This document shows positions 57,147-64,000 of a stretch of 64,000 nt of DNA, piece after piece. This DNA comes from Phyto melanocephala (lineage: Eukaryota; Arthropoda; Insecta; Diptera; Rhinophoridae), in the NCBI GenBank assembly GCA_941918925.1, contig OW799235.1, positions 48,717,491 to 48,781,490 of the forward strand, given 5' to 3'. The notes beneath the pieces are model-generated. The model searched no databases. It had not been told where the DNA came from and saw only the letters and a program-made list of their open reading frames with translations. A program made the position numbers and the translations under genes. The stretch's first letter is position 1. Each line of letters begins with the position of its first letter.

Positions 57147-57667
57147 AAATTCATACATTTACTCAATTGCGAATAAAAGCGAAACGCGTGCATCGATTTT
57201 TATGATCTTTGTCTCATTTTGCTCATAGGTTATGTGACTTTGCGAAAAAATAACTAGACTTGAAACTTTTTTCCATTTTGGATTTTTTATGTATTTAAAA
57301 AAAAAAAAAATTTTAATTTTTAGGCAAAAAATAATTTTTTCCCTTCATACATTCATTTTTAACTTCGAAAGTGTTACTTGTATAGGAAAACAATATATGA
57401 ACAGATTAAGGGAATTGTAATTCTTAACTTTTTTAAATTTATTTCAACTAAATTGGGCTAGTGGTTGTCGAGCTATGTCAAACAACAGGGCCTAAAACGT
57501 GATAAATTCCCCTATACGACAGTACTAACTTCAAATCGATACTAACTTCAAATCGCAGGTAAGAAGACAAAACGAATGATGCAGAAATTCTTATTTTTGG
57601 GTCTAATTTCACATACAGTTCACAGAATTGAGTTGGCAATCAATTAACTAAAAAATGTTGTACTGTG
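57147..57667. repeat. X3 right terminal inverted repeat
   Basis: Inverse partner of 55228-55740; the longer, better preserved arm. Confidence 0.9.
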
Positions 57668-58736
57668 TTAGTGCACATTTTATGTTTCTTTACTAACGGA
57701 AACGATCGTCAACTGACATTGATAAAAATGTGGTGCATAATCGCAAGAGATGACAATCCCGACAGAGTATACACCTTTTGAATCTACCAGGTGCTACTTT
57801 TGTATGGAACGTATTAATTTTTTTGGAAGAATTCGGGACTTGCCTCTTCATGAGGCTTTTTGTGGTTCGGTTTTCAGTATCAGAAGAAGTTGTTCAAATG
57901 TCGGTGAAACCTTCAAGAGATTGATACCTACGAGTAAGAAAACTATCCATATCTAGCAAGGATGGCAACTCTTTACCATTTCCTAAATGTTGGTGCCATA
58001 AGTACAGGCTAATATCAGGCAGGCAATTTGCACATATAAACACAAAAATAACATCACAATTGTCAGTGTTTATTTTAAGCAGCGAAAGATTTTTAATACA
58101 GTTGTTCATCGATCTTTGTAAGTGTTTTATGCCACGACCTGATTCCTTATTAAGCGGGTGGTTCAACAAGCTAAAAAAACGTGTGAGTACACTAGAATAG
58201 GAAGGTTTTCATAACGCTCAACAAGATTTATTCACGCCATCTCGAAGCCATTATTTAGTAGATAAAATAACTTATAAATAGAAGACAGTCTTTTATTATT
58301 CATGTATAAAGCTGTGAACATGTCACGAAATGTTGGCCAGGAGACGTAATCGCCGTAAAAGGTTTGAATATCAAAAGTGGAAAGAGAAATGTTTGGGTTA
58401 GATTCATTTGAAATCTAGGGTATGAGTCATTGGGGCCGGTATGTCGTAGGGAATCTAAAATTTCATTAGCTTTAGATAAAGCTCTCACATGTGAGTATAG
58501 TGTTTTAAAAAATTTTTCCTTCAATGTTTCAAGGTCAACATCCTTACAAACAGTTTTAAAATTTGCTGATATTTTATCATAGGCTTTTCTAAAGTCTGTC
58601 CAATATTGAAGTATCTCATTCTTATATACATCCAGAGTTTAAACTGTGTGATTAGTAATGGGGATGCCAGAGAAAAGAGCTTCAAATTCGACTACTTGAT
58701 CAGATAATTTTATAAATGTGCCTAATAACGACATGC
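57668..58736 (-). pseudogene. BEL copy B Gag, N-terminal part
   Basis: From the ATG at about 58736 the minus strand reads MSLLGTFIKLSDQVVEFEAL, a stop near 58640, then YKNEILQYWTDFRKAYDKIS, STFDIQTFYGDYVSWPTFRD, CIKNLSLLKINTDNCDVIF, FLTRRYQSLEG and the first knuckle CILCRDCHLLRLC near 57745. This is the DUF1759-type Gag of BEL/Pao elements. Several stops and shifts are present. It is cut at 57668 by X3; the next knuckle continues at 55227. Confidence 0.82.
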
Positions 58737-58739
58737 TGT

Positions 58740-59207
58740 AAGGCTTAACGAAGGGAGTTTGTCAAAAGTTCTTAGTAAGGAAAAAATATTTAGGTTTTTT
58801 AGATTTAAGTAAACTTTTGCGGATTTTCTTAATATAGAACAGTCAATGAAAAAGAGTTGAAAACCGCGTCACAAGATCTTAAGACTTCTTATTAAACTTT
58901 TATATGATATGAAGTTTTACAACTAAACTTTAAAAATATATATATTGTACATATTTATTATTAACATATATTACTTGCTTCAGTCATTAGAAGATTTTCC
59001 AGATCGTAGAAAAAATTATAAAATGGAATTGCAAATTATATGTAATTAATTTAATATGTACATACGTATGTGATGAAATACCATGTAATGCGTTTATTTC
59101 TATTTAAGAATAAAAAACAATATTAATAAAATGCATATTGAATAAGTACATTAACTACTTACGGTAGTGCCTTTCCCTTATAAACTGACTTTGTAAAATA
59201 CTTTCTG
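58740..59207. other. Probable BEL copy B leader, non-coding
   Basis: AT-rich sequence upstream of Gag up to the P1 target duplication. The inverse strand may hold the leader and LTR remains, but no paired LTR confirms it. Confidence 0.4.
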
Positions 59208-59215
59208 GTTGAGCC

Positions 59216-60511
59216 CATGATGAAATGAACAGGTGGCAGTACTACGGCAACAAATACAACATTACAACAAAAAGGTAATTTTTGTTTGTGTAATGTGCTC
59301 GAGTATGTCAAGTTATTTGTAAACAAAAATCAAAATAACAACCTACATGCGAGTTAAAAAGAAATGTAATTAATACATTTTTAGTTAAATAATATTAAGT
59401 AATATATTAATTTTCCTATTTTATGTAATAATAGATATGCGGCAACTCGCGTTATGTATAAAAATGTTGGATGTGGTTATTACACGCTCACGTTTTCGTA
59501 TACACAAGGGGCAAGTTGGTCAGCAAAAGCAACAGTGTTCAGGACAAACTAATCAGCAACGTATCCGAGTGTGAGTGTAATTAAATTTGGTTAATTTTTT
59601 GAAAACATATTATTTTTTACAACGCTATAATAACATTCTTTTTCCTATTACAGTGCCTTTCTGCAATAACTTTAGGCATAATGCTAGCAACAATAAGTAA
59701 AATTCATGTCACAAACTCCACGGTGCTCTAGTTAAATGAATGATTTACACCCATATCTTCCCAACCTATAATCTACGCCAATCACATGTAACATCACGTC
59801 CTAGCAATGCGAAGGCAAAAACTTTTACAGTAAAACATCCTTTATTCCAGCAATATCTCCAAATAAAAATAGGTGCCTAATATTTGCACATAGTCATAAG
59901 TGATTTGTATAAACAAGTGTTTTGAAATAAAACACGCTACATTTATGTTTGAAATACAATTAATTTCATTTTAATTTAGAAATCTCTATTGGGTAAGGGT
60001 ATACCAAGTTGTCTTTGTGGTATTGAATACTGTCCAATGAAGTTTCCTCTTGCATAGGCATAGCTTTGGGCAATAACAAATACCCACTTCCCTATGTCAC
60101 TGTATCGGCCTTGTAGAAGTGATCAAAGCAATTCTGGGTGTTTGAATTAAACTCCTTCTGACACAACTGGGCCCATTCCGCTCTTTTGCTTGGGTCCCGA
60201 GGAGCATTAAAAAATGTACCATTAACAGGTGCTGCGGGCTTGTGGCATAAAATGCAGTACCGCATTTTCTCTTCATGGTCTTGTTGGCTTTTTTTAAATT
60301 ATCGTTTTTTAAAATAATATAAAAATTAAAGTTTTAAAACGCACACACGTCTTTTTTGTTTTTTTTTACTTTAATTAGTTATAAACTTTATCAATTACAA
60401 TTGAAAACCAAAAACTTTTTGTAAACATAAATAAAACTTTGACATAAGATTGGACAAACAGCAAAAAATAATCAGCTGGCGTAACGATGCCACCTGTTTA
60501 AATACATCTTG
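59216..60511 (-). mobile_element. P element, internally deleted (copy P1), 8-bp TSD
   Basis: 1,296 bp from CATGATGAAATGAACAGGTG to GATGCCACCTG...ACATCTTG, with imperfect inverted ends about 30 bases deep. GTTGAGCC on both sides (59208-59215, 60512-60519) is the 8-bp TSD expected of P. The order of motifs (TAATGTGCTCGAGTATGTCA, TTTTTCCTATTACAGTG, THAP exon, GATTGGA.AAACA) matches P2, for which this copy serves as the empty reference. It encodes only the THAP exon, so it could move only with help. Confidence 0.88.
60092..60265 (-). pseudogene. P-element THAP exon (P1)
   Basis: From the ATG at 60265: MRYCILCHKPAAPVNGTFFN, APRDPSKRAEWAQLCQKEF, NCFDHFYKAD, stop at 60092. C-x2-C, W and C-x2-H are placed as in a THAP finger. 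About 245 bases separate it from the 5' end of the element at 60511, as for the first exon of P transposase. No frame break occurs within the exon, and the remaining exons are deleted. A truncated DNA-binding peptide could in principle act as a repressor, but there is no evidence for expression. Confidence 0.8.
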
Positions 60512-60794
60512 GTTGAGCCATTATTTTTTCTGTGTTATACACATTTAAAATAACGGGACAACTTAACGAAACAAAGCACTGCAGCAAAGACAATAGACTA
60601 TAAAGATGTTGCACTCAGTATATTTGAAAAAATCAAAAATGTTGTGCTGTTACTAATGCGGGCGGTAGAGGAAGTATCAGAAGAAAAAAAGACTTCATTC
60701 TCACATGTTGAGAGAATAAAAAAGAGCAAATTACAACATACATACATACATATGTATGTAAATATGTAGATGAAACCAGTTCTGTGAATTGTTA

Positions 60795-61107
60795 AGGCCA
60801 TGACTGACTATCAGATTTAGTCGTTCGATATGTCAAAAATTGTATGTGTGTTCAGAAAGTGTAATAGTGTGGACACAAAGTGCACATGTGTGACAGATTT
60901 TTTGACAAGTGTGTCCGATTTGATAATCTTTTGGAAATTTTCACAAAATAATAGTTTCTGTGCGATCAGAGTTGCTTTTTCTAAGCAGGTATGACAGTGT
61001 GGCATCCAATAACACATTTTGTTGCGATTTTTTCATGTAGGACAGAAAACTATCAGATTTTTATTTGACATAATCGCACGACTTTGTAGGATAGTCAGTC
61101 ATGGCCT
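60795..61107. mobile_element. MITE M3, complete, TTA TSD
   Basis: AGGCCATGACTGACTATC and its inverse GATAGTCAGTCATGGCCT form the ends. TTA at 60792-60794 and 61108-61110 is the target duplication. A fragment of the same MITE is at 10114-10437. The right-hand TTA is also the stop codon (TAA on the minus strand) of the transposase remnant next to it. Confidence 0.85.
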
Positions 61108-62007
61108 TTATTGGCAAATTTGTTTTTTTACTAGCTTAAGTGTTTGTGTGTTTTCCCGTTGAAAACAATTGCCATTAAAAATTATATTAAAGAACAGAAA
61201 TAATGTTTTCATGCGGTCTATGCGTAAATAGCAAACGTAAAACCAAATGTTACCTATTGAGTAATTGTAGGGTATGGATATGTGTTTTATTGTTGTAAAA
61301 GTAAAACTACATTGACTTGCACCTAATTTTAAGTCCATTTTTAAAGTAGGTATTTCATTACTACTTACAATATTTGGCAAGAAATCCAATAAAATTAAAG
61401 ACATAAAACTTTTTGTATTGTTAGTACACCCTACGCATTGCTCCATAACTTCCTTTTTTATATTTTTAATTGCTTTGTTCTTCAAAAATAGTAATTCGAA
61501 TACTTTAATATGAATTTTACATATTTCGAAGAACAAGTCAGAGGTTGAACATAAACTTCCAAAATCTGTTTTTTTTTAATAGTTTTTCGTATGGATAAAC
61601 ATTTCTGATGGATATGTTAAAATTTGGGAAGGTTTGATTATATCCATTCGGCAATTAATGCAAGATATCCGTTGAGCTATGTAGCCTATGAAATTTCGAC
61701 TTGAGGTAAGTTTAATTGGCACATTCTTAGAGATAAAACTGTCGGCGCTTTCATCAAAATATTCTTTATTTTCCTGGTATATGTCAGTGATATCTGTCAC
61801 GATGGTAGAATTGTTAGGTGCTACACTGTCATTATCTTCTAAACTGCTTTGAAAGTCCAGTAGCAAAAATATTGCGTCGTCTTCAGCACAATTCGTTGAG
61901 GTACTAAACTGGTTTATTTTTAAAGATAACAGCTTAGCCATTGCGATATTGAATTCATAAACAGAAGGGTTCTTACAAACAGTCAAAATAACTATCGATT
62001 CGTGCAT
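61108..62007 (-). pseudogene. P-like transposase, C-terminal part
   Basis: The minus-strand frame from 62007 reads IVILTVCKNPSVYEFNIAMA, DDAIFLLLDFQSSL, NFIGYIAQRISCINCRMDII, SEMFIHTKNY, a TAA at 61576-61578, and then in the same frame FFEICKIHIKVFELLFLKNK, VMEQCVGCTN, ending at 61108. GYIA..I.C..C followed by a Phe/Cys-rich tail is the pattern of the C-terminus of P/THAP9-type transposases. It lies in a different frame from the THAP part, with the catalytic middle missing. The final stop coincides with the MITE target site. Confidence 0.7.
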
Positions 62008-62435
62008 AAAGGTGGTGGTGATTGTGACCTCCTACGCTTACTTGATGGAGTTCTTAGAACATAAATATCGCTATCCTCATTTCTAGAACATTTTTGCTGT
62101 TCAATGCTTCTAGACTCATCACTCTCAGTTAAATGTAAGCTTGGCACGGCTCCACTTTTTAAACATTTTTTTCCAATACAGTCTGGCAAAAAGTGCCTAT
62201 CACACAAAAATAATGCAGGAGTTATTTTCACAAACTCCTTTTCAAAGCCACACTTTTTTATCCATTCCTCAAATAATGGCGTATTTGAATTTGGAAAACG
62301 AAAGAGCTTCATAGTAGGTAAGCTTCTTTTAGATTTGCCACAATGACTCAAAGAGCATTTGTTGCCTGATTTACGACCGTCTTTTTTCTTGACACCACTG
62401 TTTAATTTATCTTTTTTTTCATTCGGATAAATCAT
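61992..62435 (-). pseudogene. P-like transposase, THAP N-terminus
   Basis: From the ATG at 62435: a basic start (NEKKDKLNSGVKKKDGRKSG), then the THAP finger CSLSHCGKSKRS, MKLFRFPNSNTPLFEEWIKK, ALFLCDRHF, KSGAVPSLHL with C-x4-C, W and C-x2-H in place. A Ser/Arg-rich stretch (SSKRRRSQSPPP) follows and may carry a nuclear localisation signal. The frame ends at 61992, just overlapping the C-terminal frame. The junction is where the catalytic exons were lost or where a frameshift lies. The finger itself is intact. Confidence 0.8.
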
Positions 62436-62449
62436 TTTTAATATACTTA

Positions 62450-63085
62450 AGAAAGCACTGTATTACTTATCATTTTGACACAAAAATGTTTAATGAAAAG
62501 CTTCACAAGACAGAAAAATATAAAAAACAAGTTCTTATGTAAAATAACGGTAATTCAAACATATTGCCAATTTATACCCTTAATCTACAAAAATCCCAAA
62601 AATAGGAATATATAACATAAAATGTTTTTATGGACATAGGTATGTGATTGACTCGGTTTTACAATCGGTGGAAAACCCGGGTTTTTACTCTTTCTTTAAA
62701 TTCAGGTGGTTAGAGTTTACTTTATATCAAACATATTTTTTGATAACTTAGACTAAAGTTTAAATAAAATGTGACTTTTTTACTGATAAAGCAGTTACAT
62801 TCAAATAATTTCCAAATGTTAATCGTCCAGGAGAGAGCTTAATTGCATAATATACTTAATTGGTATTAATATGAAATCAAACCTACGTGTTTGCTGGGAT
62901 GCACGTTTGGTAATATTTACACACATACATAAACAGTACATCACATATAATTTGTTTTTGTTGAGAACTTGTTCTCTTTTTGTTTTCTTACTCTCACATA
63001 TTGGAATTCTGTGTGTGTATAACACAAATTGGAATTTATTGAAAAATCCCACATAGAAAATAACACCGGCACAACTTTGTATGGC
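62450..63085. other. 5' non-coding part of the P-like element
   Basis: AT-rich leader between THAP start and right TIR. No further feature recognised. Confidence 0.5.
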
Positions 63086-63123
63086 AGTGCAACATCTTTA
63101 TAGTCTATTGTCTTTGACTGCAG

Positions 63124-63331
63124 TCAAGATCAATGTTAAAAAGAACAACAACTATTACATATGTATCAAACAGATTTGGTAAATAAGACAAATAGGCAAC
63201 ATTAGGGTGGTCCAAACTACAATGTAAATATAAATAACCAAAGAAAAATATTACTCAAGTAAATAATATAAAAGAACATTAACTAAGCAAACAAATAGAT
63301 AAAAACATAGTTAAAAACGCCATAGGCGACA
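63124..63331 (-). repeat. Candidate BEL LTR start, interrupted by the P-like element
   Basis: On the minus strand GGGGGTGGGAATGTCGCC (63325-63343) is a classic BEL polypurine tract followed by a TGT start. The LTR would run from 63331 downward and be broken at the ACTGCAG target site. Its far end may lie beyond 60577 or be lost. Confidence 0.5.
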
Positions 63332-63358
63332 TTCCCACCCCCGTGGATCGACTACGAT

Positions 63359-64000
63359 TCACTCTTCTAACTCGAGAACTGCCAGCTTTGAAACAGGACG
63401 CATAAGTGTGCCAGTACTTGTACGAACTTCTGCACGCCGAATAACTCCATCTTTGCCTTGGAACACTTTCTCAACACGACCTCTCTTCCAGTCTCTACGG
63501 GATACTGCTGGATCACAAATAAGAACTAAATCACCAACGGCAATCGGTTTTGTATGTTGGCACCATTTGGAAAGTCTTGTCAGCGTGGGCAAGTATTCGT
63601 TAATCCATCTACTCTACAAATGGTCGCGTAACTGACGCGAGATTCGCCACTGTTTTCCTAATACGATAGGGCTTTCAACTATAGCTCCTGTTATGAAAGA
63701 TATGTCAGTGGGGTAAGGTTCATGTTTCACGTAGGTGTGCGAAATCAGGTGGGAACACCTGTTTTATGGCATTAATGATAGTGAAGGTATGGCATCTCCG
63801 AAATCGTATGACCACGATAGCGAAAAGGTGGAAATGGAGAAAAGGAAAATATTCGCCATTATCGAAAGTTCAAGATTTTCTGAAGTTGACTTTCAGTTTT
63901 TGCACAGAGGTCGATAAAATAAGTTGGTTGGTTCTTTTCGTTTTTTTTTATCAAGTGAAGTTTTTAATTAATGTGGACTTAAGTGTTTTAAAAATATGTA
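63359..64000 (-). pseudogene. BEL/Pao copy C: integrase C-terminus
   Basis: Minus strand: ESPIVLGKQWRISRQLRDHL, TAG at about 63617, SRWINEYLPTLTRLSKW, IAVGDLVLICDPAVSRRDW, GRVEKVFQGKDGVIRRAEVR, LMRPVSKLAVLELEE, natural stop at 63359. This is the DUF5641-like end of BEL Pol, of a subfamily different from copies A/B and from the element at position 1. Above about 63720 the frame is lost. The window ends within the element. Confidence 0.8.

Larger units (their letters stand above)
55228..57667 (+). mobile_element. Long-TIR DNA transposon X3
   Basis: 2,440 bp with TIRs of about 515 bases (55228-55740, 57147-57667). It starts CACAGTACAACA and ends TGTTGTACTGTG, with TTA on both sides (55225-55227, 57668-57670). 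A stretch of about 15 bases is missing from the left TIR just inside the terminus. It interrupts BEL Gag, whose knuckle pattern resumes when one TTA is removed. The coding remnant inside is the third member of the X1/X2 protein family. Confidence 0.87.
44905..58736 (-). mobile_element. BEL/Pao copy B, split by LINE and X3 insertions
   Basis: Its parts in minus-strand order are Gag (58736-57668), a 47-base Gag piece (55227-55174) and Gag end, protease, RT, RNase H and integrase (48487-44905). X3 (55228-57667) and a LINE (48494-55167) separate them. In both places the Gag knuckle pattern resumes across the insertion once one target duplication is removed; across the LINE the frame is exact. LTRs were not identified with certainty. 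Many stops; long inactive. Confidence 0.85.
60585..63116 (-). mobile_element. P-superfamily element, 31-bp TIRs (1360/ProtoP-like)
   Basis: 2,532 bp closed by identical 31-base inverted repeats (60585-60615 and 63086-63116) that start CAAAGACAATAGACTATAAA. ACTGCAG flanks both sides (60578-60584, 63117-63123), a 7-bp duplication. A 31-bp TIR, THAP-type transposase and 7-bp TSD fit the ProtoP/1360 branch of P elements as I remember it. The transposase remnant reads on the minus strand. A MITE lies inside at 60795-61107. The middle of the transposase is missing, so it is an internal-deletion copy. Confidence 0.88.

Noticed and set aside
57750..57956. Plus-strand frame with a C..C..H..C pattern
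   Set aside because: The opposite strand reads BEL Gag with a proper zinc knuckle, so this is a shadow.
1..64000. tRNA, rRNA or snRNA genes
   Set aside because: I looked for TTCGA-box and typical 5' tRNA starts and saw no cloverleaf I could support; the primer-site sequence at 35718 is a retroelement feature.

Overview
The window looks like gene-poor, AT-rich repeat DNA from a higher (cyclorrhaphan) fly. I found no host gene with an intact reading frame. Almost everything that can be explained is a transposable element or its decayed remains. The organism call rests on content: P-type elements with THAP exons, a 31-bp-TIR P relative, an errantivirus-like gypsy element with env, BEL/Pao elements, hAT and Helitron elements, and short fly-type repeats carrying TATACCC/GGGTATA hairpins. 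A muscoid or tephritid fly fits, but the species cannot be named.

Layout. 1-3010: 3' part of a BEL/Pao element. 3089-4199: hairpin-ended repeat, an exact 151-bp tandem duplication and a LINE RNase H fragment. 5462-6401: decayed TE-associated protein gene. 6706-7930: Helitron with helicase remnant. 8861-12039: MITEs. 12227-19035: one P element with an 8-bp TSD, swollen by a long-TIR DNA transposon (X1, 12346-15317) and several family-C repeats. 19467-24660: more repeats, MITEs and a hAT remnant. 26045-28756: a second long-TIR element (X2). 29043-31978: family-A repeat split by a 1,510-bp solo LTR with five hairpins. 31979-34615: three head-to-tail Helitrons. 35431-43053: nearly complete gypsy element with 288-bp LTRs. 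44105-58736: BEL remains; one BEL copy is split by a LINE (itself split by a hAT element) and by a third long-TIR element (X3). 59216-60511 and 60585-63116: two P-superfamily elements. 63124-64000: end of another BEL copy.

Relations. In several cases target-site duplications, and reading frames that resume on the far side, give the order of insertion. Examples are BEL, then LINE, then hAT; P, then X1 and family C; and family A, then the LTR element. The most interesting group is X1, X2 and X3: three independent insertions with 0.5-0.64-kb terminal inverted repeats around decayed members of one protein family (GERFHQ/KAVLLH motifs), two of them sharing an intron position. This suggests a DNA transposon lineage whose transposase is usually annotated only as an uncharacterised insect protein. 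Family names come from motif recognition, not searches.
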